The position numbers and the translations under genes are program-made. The notes beneath the pieces are model-generated. The model was not told where the DNA came from. It ran no database searches and saw only the letters and a program-made list of their open reading frames with translations. Below, piece by piece: positions 17,576 to 27,312 of a DNA stretch of 64,000 nucleotides; position 1 is the stretch's first letter; every line of letters begins with the position of its first letter. This DNA comes from Prevotella sp. (GTDB lineage: Bacteria > Bacteroidota > Bacteroidia > Bacteroidales > Bacteroidaceae), in contig JAFZVV010000009.1 in the NCBI GenBank assembly GCA_017617615.1, positions 62,001 through 126,000 on the forward strand, in the 5' to 3' direction.

Positions 17576-18721
17576 ATGAGATTCGACGAAGTGATAGGGC
17601 ACGATGATGCCAAACTGCGGCTGAAGGCGATGGTAGAAGGCAACCACCTTCCCCATGCCCTGCTCTTCTGTGGTCCGATGGGCTGTGGCAAGATGGCGCT
17701 CGCCATGGCTTTCGCTTCCTATCTGCTCTGCCAGAGCCATAATGCTGATGACGACAGTTGTGGCAAGTGCCTGCAATGCGCGATGCTACGCAAATGGTCG
17801 CATCCCGACCTTCATTTCACCTACCCCACCATCAAACCTGCCAACAGTCCGTCGGACTACGTACCCATAAGCGATGATTTTGCCCGTGAATGGCACGAAC
17901 TGCTGGCCGATGGTCCGTATTTCACCATCGAGCAATGGCTCGACAAACTGGGTGCCACGTCGCAACAGGCCATCATTACGGCGAAAGAGAGCGACGAGGT
18001 AGCGCATAAACTCAGCATGAAATCGAGTCAGGGAGGCTACAAGGTGTCGCTCATCTGGCTTCCCGAGCGCATGAATGCTGCATCAGCCAACAAGTTGCTG
18101 AAGCTCATAGAGGAGCCTCCCTCGCAGACGGTGTTCCTTCTGGTGAGCGAAGCCCCTGATGAACTGCTGGAAACCATCAGGAGCCGAACACAGCGATTCG
18201 AACTTCGCCGCATCGACACCGAAGCGGTAGAAGAGGCCCTCGTATCACGCCGTGGAATCGACCCTGACTCCGCCCACCGCGTAGCACGCCTGTCGGGTGG
18301 TAGCTGGACCCAGGCCCTCGATGCCCTCGACGCGGAGAACGAGAGCCACCAGTTCCTCGCCGACTTCATCCAGATGAACCGCACGTCGTTCATGCGCAAC
18401 TTGCGTGCCCTCACCGACTGGTCGCTGTCGGTAAGCGGTTACGGCCGTGAGAAGCAGAAGCGGCTGCTGTCTTATTTCGTACGCATGACGCGTGAAAGTT
18501 TTGTATACAACTTCCACCAGCCCGAATTGTCGTACATGACGATGGAAGAAGAGCAGTTCGTGAAGAAATACGCTCCCTTCGTCAACGAGGCCAATGTCAT
18601 TGCCCTGTCGGAGTTGTATGCCACGGCTCGTCATGACATCGGCCGCAATGCCAATGCCAAAATCGTGTTCTTCGATGTAGCCCTCCAGGCATCGGTGCTG
18701 CTGAGAAGGAAACTCCAATAA
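17576..18721 (+). CDS. holB: DNA polymerase III delta' subunit
   Basis: The 381-residue AAA+ clamp-loader subunit opens with FDEVIGHDDAKLRL, followed by a Walker A GPMGCGK (33-39). Zinc-knuckle cysteines lie at 62, 65 and 68, with C52 as a possible fourth ligand. ANKLLKLIEEPP and RSRTQRFELR (SRC-like arginine region) are the conserved clamp-loader motifs. It would help load the sliding clamp in the gamma complex. Many delta' proteins are ATPase-inactive, but here the Walker A lysine is present. The order holB-ricT-gldH is a conserved Bacteroidota neighbourhood and supports the call. Confidence 0.9.
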   Translation: MRFDEVIGHDDAKLRLKAMVEGNHLPHALLFCGPMGCGKMALAMAFASYLLCQSHNADDDSCGKCLQCAMLRKWSHPDLHFTYPTIKPANSPSDYVPISDDFAREWHELLADGPYFTIEQWLDKLGATSQQAIITAKESDEVAHKLSMKSSQGGYKVSLIWLPERMNAASANKLLKLIEEPPSQTVFLLVSEAPDELLETIRSRTQRFELRRIDTEAVEEALVSRRGIDPDSAHRVARLSGGSWTQALDALDAENESHQFLADFIQMNRTSFMRNLRALTDWSLSVSGYGREKQKRLLSYFVRMTRESFVYNFHQPELSYMTMEEEQFVKKYAPFVNEANVIALSELYATARHDIGRNANAKIVFFDVALQASVLLRRKLQ

Positions 18722-18757
18722 CGTTCCGCCTTTGGCGGTATCAAAAAAGCAAAGAAG

Positions 18758-20116
18758 ATGGATTACAAGAATATGAAATTCAGGCTCAGCACCAGTTGTG
18801 ACAGAGGACTCTGCCGCAAAGGTGTGGGTCGCCAGGACAAACAACTCAACACCTACGACTGGCTGGCCGACGTTCCCGGCAACACAGAGAGCACCGACCT
18901 CGTGGAGGTGCAATTCAAGAACACCCGTAAAGGCTATTTCCACAATGTTAACCACCTGCCGCTTCAGAAAGGCGACATCGTGGCAGTGGAGGCCAATCCC
19001 GGCCACGACATCGGTGTGGTGACGCTTACGGGCGAGTTGGTGAAACTCCAGGTGAAGAAAGCCAACCTGAAGTCGTCGGAAGAAATCAGGCGCATCTACC
19101 GTCTTGCCAAGCCCGTCGACTTGGACAAGTACAAGGAAGCCAAGAGCCGTGAGCATGCCACGATGATCCAAAGCCGGCAGATAGCCAAGGACCTGAACCT
19201 TGACATGAAGATTGGCGATGTGGAATACCAAGGCGACGGCAACAAAGCCATCTTCTATTACATTGCCGACGAGCGCGTAGATTTCCGTCAGCTCATCAAG
19301 GTGCTCGCCGAGACGTTCCATGTACGCATTGAGATGAAGCAGATAGGTGCCCGTCAGGAGGCAGGCCGCATCGGCGGTACCGGTCCGTGCGGCCGTGAGT
19401 TGTGCTGCGCCACATGGATGAAGAACTTCATCAGCGTGAGCACCAATGCCGCCCGTTTCCAGGACATCTCCCTCAACCCCCAGAAACTGGCCGGCATGTG
19501 CGCGAAACTGAAGTGCTGCCTGAACTACGAGGTAGACAACTATATCGAAGCGAGCCGCCAGTTGCCTGGAAAAGACATCATCCTGCAGACCCAGGATGCC
19601 GACTACTATCTCTTCAAGACCGATATCCTTGCCGGCCTGCTCACCTACTCCACCGACAAGCGCACCGCTGCCAACCTGGAGACCATCTCTGCCGAGCGCG
19701 CGAAGGAGATTATCGAACTCAACAAGCAAGGCGAGAAACCCCTCATGCTGCAGGAGGATGGCCATCAGTCGAACGACCACCCCATCGACCTTCTCGAGGG
19801 CGAGAGCATTACCCGATTCGACAAGGCAAAGAAGAAGCGCAAGCGCAAGTACAAGGACAAGGACAACAAGGATGCTTCACCCATCAAGGGCAAGCCTGCC
19901 AATGAAACCAAACCTATCGAGCCCAAAGCCGATACCACGGTGAACAAGCCTGAAACCAAAGCCAAGAACAAGGTGAATGAGAAAGGCGACCGCAATGCCA
20001 ATGCTCCTGTCCGTGGCAACCGTCCCCAGCGTGCCGACCGCCGTCAGCGCCCGGGCAAAGGTCCCTCACACCCCCAGAACCGTGTCAACAAAGACAACAA
20101 CCCCGAACAACAATAA
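18758..20116 (+). CDS. ricT: PSP1-domain protein, RicT/YaaT homologue
   Basis: This 452-residue protein has a PSP1 C-terminal domain in its first two thirds. Conserved cysteine clusters are CDRGLCRKG near the N-terminus, GPCGRELCCATWM and CAKLKCC in the middle. In the family these cysteines bind iron-sulfur clusters, and the protein works with RicA/RicF in RNA maturation in Firmicutes. Its role in Bacteroidota is less clear. After about residue 350 the sequence becomes a long Lys/Pro/Asn-rich, probably disordered tail. The gene starts 36 nt after holB and ends 3 nt before gldH. Confidence 0.88.
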   Translation: MDYKNMKFRLSTSCDRGLCRKGVGRQDKQLNTYDWLADVPGNTESTDLVEVQFKNTRKGYFHNVNHLPLQKGDIVAVEANPGHDIGVVTLTGELVKLQVKKANLKSSEEIRRIYRLAKPVDLDKYKEAKSREHATMIQSRQIAKDLNLDMKIGDVEYQGDGNKAIFYYIADERVDFRQLIKVLAETFHVRIEMKQIGARQEAGRIGGTGPCGRELCCATWMKNFISVSTNAARFQDISLNPQKLAGMCAKLKCCLNYEVDNYIEASRQLPGKDIILQTQDADYYLFKTDILAGLLTYSTDKRTAANLETISAERAKEIIELNKQGEKPLMLQEDGHQSNDHPIDLLEGESITRFDKAKKKRKRKYKDKDNKDASPIKGKPANETKPIEPKADTTVNKPETKAKNKVNEKGDRNANAPVRGNRPQRADRRQRPGKGPSHPQNRVNKDNNPEQQ

Positions 20117-20119
20117 TCT

Positions 20120-20614
20120 ATGTTGTTTCCTCTCCGACGCAACATCATCACCATTACCGTCGCCATCCTTGTAGTGACGGTGGCTGTGTCGTGTTTCGAC
20201 CGCACCACATTCTTCCATTACCACGCCATCGACCTTGAGGGTTGGGAAAGGATGGATTTCAAGGAATACGAGATGAACGCTCTCGAAGAAGACGGCTACT
20301 ACGTGGAAGAGATAGGCGTGAGAACCACCACCACCTATCCTTTCAAGCGCCTGAACCTCATCGTGAAGCAAGACATCATCTCTACCACCAGTACCCACCC
20401 CAGCCGTTTCAGGTGCGACACCCTTTGCATCGACATCTATGACAGTTGGGGAAAACCCAAAGGCAAAGGCATCGACCTTTACCAACATGTCGTGCCGCTG
20501 AAGACACTGCCCTTGAAATCGGGCGACTCTCTCTCCGTGCGCATCGCCCACTGTATGACGACGTTCTCGGTGAAGGGTGTCAGCGACGTGGGGCTGAAGA
20601 TTACCCGCCAATAG
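20120..20614 (+). CDS. gldH: Gliding motility lipoprotein GldH homologue
   Basis: The 164-residue lipoprotein has lipobox AVSC with Cys25. The size, the lipid anchor and the position directly after ricT match GldH, as does the pattern TTTYPFKRLNLIV then CDTLCIDIYDSWGKPKGKG. GldH is needed for gliding in flavobacteria but is kept in non-gliding Bacteroidales such as this one, where its job is unknown. It starts 3 nt after the ricT stop, so translation is probably coupled. Confidence 0.85.
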   Translation: MLFPLRRNIITITVAILVVTVAVSCFDRTTFFHYHAIDLEGWERMDFKEYEMNALEEDGYYVEEIGVRTTTTYPFKRLNLIVKQDIISTTSTHPSRFRCDTLCIDIYDSWGKPKGKGIDLYQHVVPLKTLPLKSGDSLSVRIAHCMTTFSVKGVSDVGLKITRQ

Positions 20615-20678
20615 CTTTTTAGGATTTTAAGGACTTAAGGTCGTTATAGTCTTAAAGGACCTAATGACCGCCCCTGCC

Positions 20679-22148
20679 TCAGGTGCGGATGAGGTTGCGG
20701 CTTGCGTCGATTCTGAGGAAGATAAACAACAAGATGGTGAATCCCCACAACGAACTGCCTCCATAACTGAAGAAAGGCAGCGGGATTCCGATTACCGGTG
20801 TCAGTCCGAGCACCATTCCCACATTGATGAATACATGGAAGAGGAAGATACTGAGCACACAGTATCCATACACCCTTCCGAACTTGAATGGTTGCCGTTC
20901 GGCCAGTTTTATCAGTCGCAACACAAGGGCCAGGAACAAGAGTAGCACGCCCGCCGACCCCACGAATCCCTCTTCCTCACCCACGGTGCAGAAGATGAAG
21001 TCGGTGTCTTGCTCGGGCACGAACTTGAGTTTTGTCTGCGTGCCGTTGAGGAATCCCTTCCCCTTCAGTCCACCCGACCCGATGGCTATCACACTCTGAT
21101 GCACGTTGTATCCCGCTCCTGCCAGGTCGTCCTCGAGTCCGAGCAACACGTTGATACGCGTGCGTTGGTGCTCACCCAGCACGTCGTTGAGCACGATACT
21201 CGCCGAATAGAAGAAGATGATGGAGCCGAGCGAGAACAGCGCCACGTAGAGATAGTTGCTCACACGCGTGCTGAGTGCCTGGTACAAGTAATAACCGATG
21301 AGGGCGGCACACACGAGGAGTTGCACCCATACGATGTCGAACGGTATGACATATTCGGAGAAGAGGAGGAACACCATCGTCACCCCGAGCACGAATCCCA
21401 AGATATTGAGGGCTTTTGTCTTGTCATCGCAGTAGATACGCACCAAAGCCGCCGAGAACAACTGTATGAGGAGGAGCACCACGAATTTCCCCTCTGATGT
21501 GGGTGTATCCCAGAGCATCACCTGCTCATAGCGTATACCCACTACGAAATAGACCACCAGTGCCACACCAGTGAAGAGTATGCTCCCCGGCATACCCTCG
21601 CGGTAGAACATCAGGAAGAAGGCGAGATAGACCAGGGCCGACCCTGTCTCTTTCTGCATGATGATGAGCACCATGGGCAAGAGCACAATGGCACAGGAGA
21701 GCGCGAAGTCGCGCATACGGCGAATATTGAACCCATATGTACTCATGAACTTGCTGATGGCAAGCGCTGTGGCAAACTTGGCGAACTCTGCCGGCTGTAG
21801 CCTCAGCGGTCCCATGACTAGCCACGACCGCGAACCCTTTATCTCATGCGGATTAAAGATGGTGAGGAAGAGGAGCAGGAGCAAGCCCGCATAGAGCACA
21901 TACGCAAACGTGTCGTAATAGCGGTCGTCGAGCATGAGGAGCACGAAACCCAGGCATATCGACGTGGCAATCCACACCACCTGCATTCCCGAGCGCGTAG
22001 TGGTACTGAGGATATCCGGGTCGCTGAAAGAGTAGCTGGCTCCGCAGACACTCATCCATCCGAAGACGAGGAGTGCCACGTAGATGGCTATGGTCCACCA
22101 GTCGAGCGACCTGAGCACGCTATTCTGTCTATCTGTCCTTGGTTCCAT
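20679..22148 (-). CDS. rodA: Rod shape-determining protein RodA (SEDS glycosyltransferase)
   Basis: The 489-residue polytopic membrane protein has SEDS motifs. These include GSRSWLVMGPLRLQPAEFAK, VIAIGSGGLKGKGFLNGTQTKLKFVPEQDTDFIF and GIPLPFFSYGGSSL. RodA polymerises glycan strands with PBP2 in the elongasome. The extra central loop makes it longer than the Escherichia coli protein, which is usual in Bacteroidota. I chose ATG 22148 (MEPRTDRQNSVLRSLDWWT). The frame is open to 22238, but that part overlaps mrdA and looks non-native. The chosen start overlaps the end of mrdA by 20 nt. Confidence 0.94.
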   Translation of the reverse strand: MEPRTDRQNSVLRSLDWWTIAIYVALLVFGWMSVCGASYSFSDPDILSTTTRSGMQVVWIATSICLGFVLLMLDDRYYDTFAYVLYAGLLLLLFLTIFNPHEIKGSRSWLVMGPLRLQPAEFAKFATALAISKFMSTYGFNIRRMRDFALSCAIVLLPMVLIIMQKETGSALVYLAFFLMFYREGMPGSILFTGVALVVYFVVGIRYEQVMLWDTPTSEGKFVVLLLIQLFSAALVRIYCDDKTKALNILGFVLGVTMVFLLFSEYVIPFDIVWVQLLVCAALIGYYLYQALSTRVSNYLYVALFSLGSIIFFYSASIVLNDVLGEHQRTRINVLLGLEDDLAGAGYNVHQSVIAIGSGGLKGKGFLNGTQTKLKFVPEQDTDFIFCTVGEEEGFVGSAGVLLLFLALVLRLIKLAERQPFKFGRVYGYCVLSIFLFHVFINVGMVLGLTPVIGIPLPFFSYGGSSLWGFTILLFIFLRIDASRNLIRT

Positions 22149-23970
22149 ACTTGAGATGCTGGCTTTGTATCTGTGCGGCCTGTCGTTTGGAGCTTTCCGA
22201 GAGTTCGCCCTTGATATACTGTTCCATGATGAGTGCACCTATAGGCACGCCGAAGGTAGCACCGAATCCGCCATTCTCCACATACACGCTGACAGCGATT
22301 TTTGGCTCGTCCATCGGTGCGAATCCCATGAATACCGAGTGGTCGCGCCCACGGTTCTGTGCCGTTCCGGTCTTTCCACACACCTGATAGTCGCTGCGGT
22401 TGGCGCGCCGGCATGTACCACCGGTCACAGCCCGCCGCATTCCCCTTGCCACGAGGTCGTAGGCAGTCTTTGAGGCGAGCGTGTATTTCTTCTTTGTATA
22501 CAAGGTGTCGAGGGTTTGGCCTTCTATCTCCTTCACCACATGTGGGGTGATGTAGTATCCCCTATTGGCGATGGTGGCTCCCAGGTTGGCAATCTGCAGG
22601 GGTGTCAGCGTCACCTCTCCCTGTCCGATGGCGATGGAGATGACACCCAGCGCGTTCCAGTTGTTCTTGAAGGCCTTGTCGTAGAACGTGGCATTGGGAA
22701 TCATTCCCCGTTTCTCACCCGGCAGGTCGATGCCCAGCTTGTATCCGAATCCCATGCTCACCATATAGTCACGCCATTTGTCCATGGCATTCTGCAGCGT
22801 GCCGTATTTCTGCTTGTTGGTAAGCATGTAGTAGAGTCCCCAGCAGAAGAAGCCGTTGCACGACGTACCGATGGCGGGAATCAGGTTGAGGGGCGAGGGA
22901 TGTCCGTGGCATCCCACCCTCATGCCTTTGGTGACGAATCCCCTATAGCAGGGATACCTGGTGGTGGAGTCGATGATTTCCTCTGTGAGGAATGTGAGCG
23001 CCTGACTGGTCTTGAACGTGGAGCCCGGAGGATACTGTCCCATGATGGCACGGTTGAGCAGTGGCTTGAGCGGGTCTTTCGACAATGCGATATGGTTTTT
23101 TCCGCGCTGGCGGCCAATCATCATTCGTGGGTCGTAGGAAGGCGACGATACCATGCACAACACCTCGCCTGTAGCTGGCTCGATGGCCACGATGGCACCC
23201 AACTTCCCCTCCATGAGGCGTTCACCCAACCGCTGCAGTTCGATATCCACGCCCAGGGTGAGTGCCTTTCCCGGCACGGGTTTCGTGTCGAACTCCCCGT
23301 TGCGGTAACTTCCCTGGATACGTCCGCGTGCGTCGCGTAGCAGCACCTGCACGCCTTTCGTCCCCCTGAGTTCCTTTTCGTAGAACCGTTCTACACCTAT
23401 CTTCCCGATATAGTCACCAGGCTGGTAGTAGTCGTCTTCCTTGATGTCGTCGGGCGATACTTCCGCTACGTCGCCGAGGAGGAGTGCCCCGCTGGGGTAT
23501 TCATACTGCCGTATGCTTCGCCGCTGGATATAGAATCCCGGAAACTTGTAGGCTTTCTCCTGGAAGACGCTGAACTCCTGGTCGGAGAGTTGGGACATGA
23601 AGAGCTGTTGTGTGAAACTGGAATATCCCGGGGTATTCTGTATCTCCTTCATGCGCTTGACGAAGAAGTCTTTCGTGATATTGAGGGCATTGCAGAACTC
23701 CACGGTGTCGAGCCTTGACTTCTGTTCGCTGACAATGACCATGATGTCGTACGACGGCTGGTTGTACACCAGCAGTTTCCCGTTCCTGTCGGAGATGATT
23801 CCCCTTGAGGGGAACTCCACTTTCTTGAGGAAGGCGTTGCTATCGGCGTTTTTCTTGTAATCGTCGCTCATGATTTGCAAGACAAACAGGCGCACGATAT
23901 AGATGGCTACGATGGCGATGGCCACCCCAGCGATTACATATTGCCGTCTGTCAAGATCGTAGTCTTTCAT
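22129..23970 (-). CDS. mrdA: Penicillin-binding protein 2, elongasome transpeptidase
   Basis: The 613-residue class B PBP has an N-terminal membrane helix (about 9-32) and a dimerisation domain (SRGIISDRNGKLLVYN). In the transpeptidase domain the catalytic motif STFK places the nucleophile Ser at residue 317. The KTGT motif (KTGTAQN) lies near the C-terminus. It crosslinks peptidoglycan made by RodA. ATG 23970 is chosen over an upstream Met at 23991 because it places the charged MKDYDLDRRQ directly before the membrane helix. The gene lies between mreD (73 nt upstream) and rodA (20-nt overlap). Confidence 0.95.
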   Translation of the reverse strand: MKDYDLDRRQYVIAGVAIAIVAIYIVRLFVLQIMSDDYKKNADSNAFLKKVEFPSRGIISDRNGKLLVYNQPSYDIMVIVSEQKSRLDTVEFCNALNITKDFFVKRMKEIQNTPGYSSFTQQLFMSQLSDQEFSVFQEKAYKFPGFYIQRRSIRQYEYPSGALLLGDVAEVSPDDIKEDDYYQPGDYIGKIGVERFYEKELRGTKGVQVLLRDARGRIQGSYRNGEFDTKPVPGKALTLGVDIELQRLGERLMEGKLGAIVAIEPATGEVLCMVSSPSYDPRMMIGRQRGKNHIALSKDPLKPLLNRAIMGQYPPGSTFKTSQALTFLTEEIIDSTTRYPCYRGFVTKGMRVGCHGHPSPLNLIPAIGTSCNGFFCWGLYYMLTNKQKYGTLQNAMDKWRDYMVSMGFGYKLGIDLPGEKRGMIPNATFYDKAFKNNWNALGVISIAIGQGEVTLTPLQIANLGATIANRGYYITPHVVKEIEGQTLDTLYTKKKYTLASKTAYDLVARGMRRAVTGGTCRRANRSDYQVCGKTGTAQNRGRDHSVFMGFAPMDEPKIAVSVYVENGGFGATFGVPIGALIMEQYIKGELSESSKRQAAQIQSQHLKYGTKDR

Positions 23971-24043
23971 GAGCAGGAAAAACAAGTCCAATCAATAGTA
24001 TTACATCATCAGCCCTTTATAGGGCGCATTAGAGCAAGGCATG

Positions 24044-24550
24044 TCATTTGGGCGAGCGCCTGAGGCTGTCGACAGCCATGATGAGCGCAATGGTGAGCAC
24101 CGCGCTGCCCAGTACGCTCTCTACCCATCTGAGGAGGTTGAAGAAGCTGAACATCTCGAGGGTAAAAAACACCATGCAATAGGCCACGACGAAAACGGTG
24201 ACGTAGTTGAAGAATGGTTTCTTCCCCAAGGCCAGCCTGGAAGGCACGAAGTCGCTCTCGCCCTCGCGGGTGACGAACAGTTCGAGCAGTGTGGGTTGTG
24301 CCATGGCAGCGAGTGTGAGCGAAGCGGCACACACACCGGGGGTATTGGCGAAAATATCCAATGTGATGCCCATGACGAAGGCCCATACGAGCATGGCCCA
24401 TCGTGCCATTCCCTTGCGCATGGCAATCACGAAATACACATAGAAGAGCGGGATGGCCACGCCGAAGAGCTGCACGTGGTTGAACACGAACACCTGCAGG
24501 GCGCACAGGGCGACGAACAGCAGTGGAAGTCGGATGAAGTCGTTGTTCAT
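24044..24550 (-). CDS. mreD: Rod shape-determining protein MreD
   Basis: The 168-residue protein is almost entirely hydrophobic, with about five membrane segments, ending in LRRSPK. Sequence conservation in MreD is low. The call rests on size, topology, the FYVYFVIAMRKGMARW segment, and its place between mreC and mrdA in a classical mre operon. MreD is an inner-membrane partner of MreC in the elongasome. It starts 3 nt after the mreC stop. Confidence 0.9.
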   Translation of the reverse strand: MNNDFIRLPLLFVALCALQVFVFNHVQLFGVAIPLFYVYFVIAMRKGMARWAMLVWAFVMGITLDIFANTPGVCAASLTLAAMAQPTLLELFVTREGESDFVPSRLALGKKPFFNYVTVFVVAYCMVFFTLEMFSFFNLLRWVESVLGSAVLTIALIMAVDSLRRSPK

Positions 24551-24553
24551 ATC

Positions 24554-25426
24554 CTACTGGTTTCGCTGAGGTTTGATGGAGTCGACGGCCTGCCTGAGGA
24601 GGTTGAGCCGCTCGCGCACGGCGGAGTCGTCGATGACGCACACGTCGCGCAGCCGTCCGAAGTCTGTCGACAGTTTTACCTCGAGCCGATACGACAGTCC
24701 GTCTTCCGAGTCGCTTTCCTTGACCACCTTCCCCACCATGATTCCCGGCGGGAACATCGATGAATATCCACTGGTGACGATGGTGTCGCCCATCTCGAAC
24801 TGTGCATGTCGCGGGATGTCGTCGACGTATGCCACGTCGATGGGTCCTCCTTTCCACCGCAGGTATCCGAAGTATCCGCGGTTCTGGATGGCGCAACTGA
24901 TGTTCGACTTCGAGCTGAGCACGGGAATGACGACGGCATAATGTCCTGATGCCATGTAGACCACGCCCACTACACCGTTTCCGCAAGCCACACCCATGTC
25001 GGCATGCACGCCGTCGTAGAGTCCCTTGTCGATGGTGATGAAATTATCGGCCTTGTCGACGGAGTTGCTCACCACCTTTGCGGGAATGAGCCTGAACTGC
25101 GAGAGGATGTCGCCCACCCCCCGGTCAACGTATGTGGAGTCGTGCTTGATGCGCTCGTCGACGAGCTGTGCCCTGAGGATGGCCACCTCTCTTTCGAGGG
25201 AGAGGTTTCTCTCCGTGAGTTCCTCGTTTACCTTACCCTGGTTCATGAAAGCGCTGATTTTCGAGTCGGCCTCATAGGTCATTCCCGAGATATAGTTGGC
25301 CGAAGAGAACCACACGCTCCCCTGGTAGTTGTTGTATTGGAACATCAGCACGAGGCTCACGACCTCGAGCAGCACGAATACGAACCAATAGTTGTATTTC
25401 TTCAGGAACTCGAAGAGGTTGCGCAT
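24554..25426 (-). CDS. mreC: Rod shape-determining protein MreC
   Basis: The 290-residue protein has one N-terminal membrane helix (about 12-30) and a coiled coil (about 65-95, rich in Glu, Leu and Arg). The periplasmic beta-rich MreC domain follows (VVSNSVDKADNFITIDKG, GVVGVVYMASGHYAVVIPVLS, GDTIVTSGYSSMFPPGIMVGKV). MreC activates PBP2/RodA. It starts 10 nt after mreB and is followed at once by mreD. Confidence 0.94.
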   Translation of the reverse strand: MRNLFEFLKKYNYWFVFVLLEVVSLVLMFQYNNYQGSVWFSSANYISGMTYEADSKISAFMNQGKVNEELTERNLSLEREVAILRAQLVDERIKHDSTYVDRGVGDILSQFRLIPAKVVSNSVDKADNFITIDKGLYDGVHADMGVACGNGVVGVVYMASGHYAVVIPVLSSKSNISCAIQNRGYFGYLRWKGGPIDVAYVDDIPRHAQFEMGDTIVTSGYSSMFPPGIMVGKVVKESDSEDGLSYRLEVKLSTDFGRLRDVCVIDDSAVRERLNLLRQAVDSIKPQRNQ

Positions 25427-25436
25427 AGCGGGGGTT

Positions 25437-26459
25437 TTATCTCATCAGGAACGAATACCTGTCGACGTTTTTGAGTGCCACCCCGGCGCCTTTCGCCACG
25501 CTGTGGAGCGGGTCGTCGGCAATATGGAACGGTATCTGTATCTTGTCGTGAAGCCGCTTGTCGAGTCCGCGCAGCAAGGCTCCGCCTCCAGTGAGGTAGA
25601 TGCCGTTGTGCACGATGTCGGCATAGAGCTCAGGGGGTGTCTTCTCGAGTGCCGAGAGCACGGCATTCTCTATCTTCGCCACCGTCTTGTCGAGACAGTG
25701 GGCGATTTCCTGATAGCACACGGGCACCTCCATGGGGAGAGCCGTGATGCGGTTGGGACCGTGCACGATATAGTCTTCGGGAGCCTCGTCGCCGAGGTCG
25801 GTGAGTGCCGACCCCACATGTATCTTGATGCGCTCGGCCATACGCTCGCCCACCTTCAGGTTGTGCTGACGGCTCATATAGTCCTGGATATCGGCGGTGA
25901 GGTCGTCACCGGCAATGCGGATGGAATTGTTGGATACGATACCACCCAGCGAGATGACGGCGATTTCGGTACTACCGCCCCCGATGTCGACAATCATGTT
26001 GCCTTCGGGAGCCTCGACGTCGATACCGATACCGATGGCGGCTGCCATGGGTTCGAAGATGAGGTACACGTCGCGTCCGTCGGCATGTTCCGCAGAGTCG
26101 CGCACGGCACGCAGCTCCACCTCGGTAGAGCCCGACGGCACGCCGATGACCATCCTCAGCGAAGGCGAGAAGAAGCGGCTGCCGGTATGCACCATCTTGA
26201 TGAGTCCCCTCATCATCTGCTCACAAGCCGAGAAGTCGGCGATGACACCGTCGCGCAGCGGCCTCACTGTGCGTATGTTGTCGTGTGTCTTCTCATACAT
26301 CAGTTTGGCTTTCTCTCCTACGGCGAGCATCTTGTCCGTACGTTTGTCGAGTGCCACGACCGAGGGCTCGTCGACCACAATCTTGTCATCGCTGATGATG
26401 ATGGTGTTGGCCGTACCCAGGTCCATCGCTATTTCGCGAGTAAAAGAAAAGAATCCCAT
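25437..26459 (-). CDS. mreB: Rod shape-determining actin homologue MreB
   Basis: The 340-residue actin-fold protein has phosphate loop 1 DLGTANT from residue 13 and phosphate loop 2 DIGGGSTEIAVI. The adenosine motif is GIYLTGGGALLRGLD near the C-terminus. Length and motifs are those of a full MreB, which forms membrane filaments that guide cell-wall elongation. It leads the mreBCD-mrdA-rodA set. The stand-alone IMP cyclohydrolase gene lies 45 nt upstream on the same strand and may share its transcript. Confidence 0.96.
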   Translation of the reverse strand: MGFFSFTREIAMDLGTANTIIISDDKIVVDEPSVVALDKRTDKMLAVGEKAKLMYEKTHDNIRTVRPLRDGVIADFSACEQMMRGLIKMVHTGSRFFSPSLRMVIGVPSGSTEVELRAVRDSAEHADGRDVYLIFEPMAAAIGIGIDVEAPEGNMIVDIGGGSTEIAVISLGGIVSNNSIRIAGDDLTADIQDYMSRQHNLKVGERMAERIKIHVGSALTDLGDEAPEDYIVHGPNRITALPMEVPVCYQEIAHCLDKTVAKIENAVLSALEKTPPELYADIVHNGIYLTGGGALLRGLDKRLHDKIQIPFHIADDPLHSVAKGAGVALKNVDRYSFLMR

Positions 26460-26504
26460 TTTAAGTCTGTCGTAAATAAATGTCCTTTGTCGTTTTGAAT
26501 GTTT

Positions 26505-27101
26505 CTATTTGGCCACGAACCAAGAATGGATGGCGGTGTCGTAGTGGCTGCTCACGCCGAAGGCCTTTGCGGCGAATGCCTTCCTTTCGGCCAGCGAGGT
26601 GACGGCTCCCTTCTCGCGAAGGATGTCGACGAGCATGGCATACTCAGCCTTGCTGGGCACGATGACCACATCGTTGAAATTCTTTGCTGCAGCGCGGATG
26701 AGCGAGATGCCACCAATGTCAATCTTCTCGATTATATCCTGCTCGGCGGCGCCACTTGCCACGGTATCCTCGAACGGATAGAGGTCTACGACGACGAGGT
26801 CGATTTCCGGAATCTCATATTGTTGCATCTGCTCCCTGTCACCCTCGTTGTCGCGCCGTCCGAGGATGCCACCAAACACCTTGGGGTGCAACGTCTTCAC
26901 CCTTCCCCCGAGTATGGATGGATAGGTGGTGACGCTCTCCACGGTCTGGCACTCGTAGCCGAGCGACTCGATGAACTGCTGTGTTCCGCCGGTAGAAAGG
27001 AATTTCACGCCCTGGTCGTTGAGCAGTGCGAGCATCTCCTCAAGGCCGTCTTTGTGGAAGACCGACACGAGTGCGGTCTTTATCTGTTTGTTGTCTGTCA
27101 T
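26505..27101 (-). CDS. purH: IMP cyclohydrolase domain of PurH as a stand-alone protein
   Basis: The 198-residue protein covers only the N-terminal MGS-like IMP cyclohydrolase domain of PurH. Motifs are ALVSVFHKDGLEEM, LLSTGGT-like FLSTGGTQQFIESLG, GGRVKTLHPKVFGGIL, VVVDLYPFEDTV, EKIDIGGISLIRAAAKNF and SHYDTAI. The transformylase half is absent here and is encoded at 51228. It closes formyl-AICAR to IMP, the last step of de novo purine synthesis. ATG 27101 begins MTDNKQIKTALVSVF. The frame is open to 27167 but the extra part is not PurH-like. A -7 box (TACCTTTGC, minus strand) lies at 27134-27142. purN is divergent. Confidence 0.9.
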   Translation of the reverse strand: MTDNKQIKTALVSVFHKDGLEEMLALLNDQGVKFLSTGGTQQFIESLGYECQTVESVTTYPSILGGRVKTLHPKVFGGILGRRDNEGDREQMQQYEIPEIDLVVVDLYPFEDTVASGAAEQDIIEKIDIGGISLIRAAAKNFNDVVIVPSKAEYAMLVDILREKGAVTSLAERKAFAAKAFGVSSHYDTAIHSWFVAK

Positions 27102-27201
27102 TGTGTTTAAGAAATCTTTTGTATATAGAGTTTGCAAAGGTACGAAAAAATGGGTTCTTCGTAACATATTTGCCGCAAAATTTTATTTTTTTCCCCGATT
27201 A

Positions 27202-27233
27202 TTTGATTTATGTTATTTTTGTATTATTTTTGC
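27202..27233 (+). promoter_or_regulatory. purN promoter
   Basis: TTTG (27202-27205), a 19-nt spacer and TATTTTTG (27225-27232) fit the Bacteroidota consensus. The predicted leader to the purN ATG is about 75 nt. Confidence 0.7.
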
Positions 27234-27312
27234 GCAGCATTTGTGGTGCATCATCATGTGCCATCATCATTTCAGAGCGGAAAAATCTGCCAAATATTTC
27301 ATTCACAGCAAC

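Noticed and set aside
18245..19780. A 511-codon open frame on the minus strand
   Set aside because: It lies antisense to holB and ricT, both with clear family motifs. Its translation shows no domain, and long antisense frames are common here because of codon bias.
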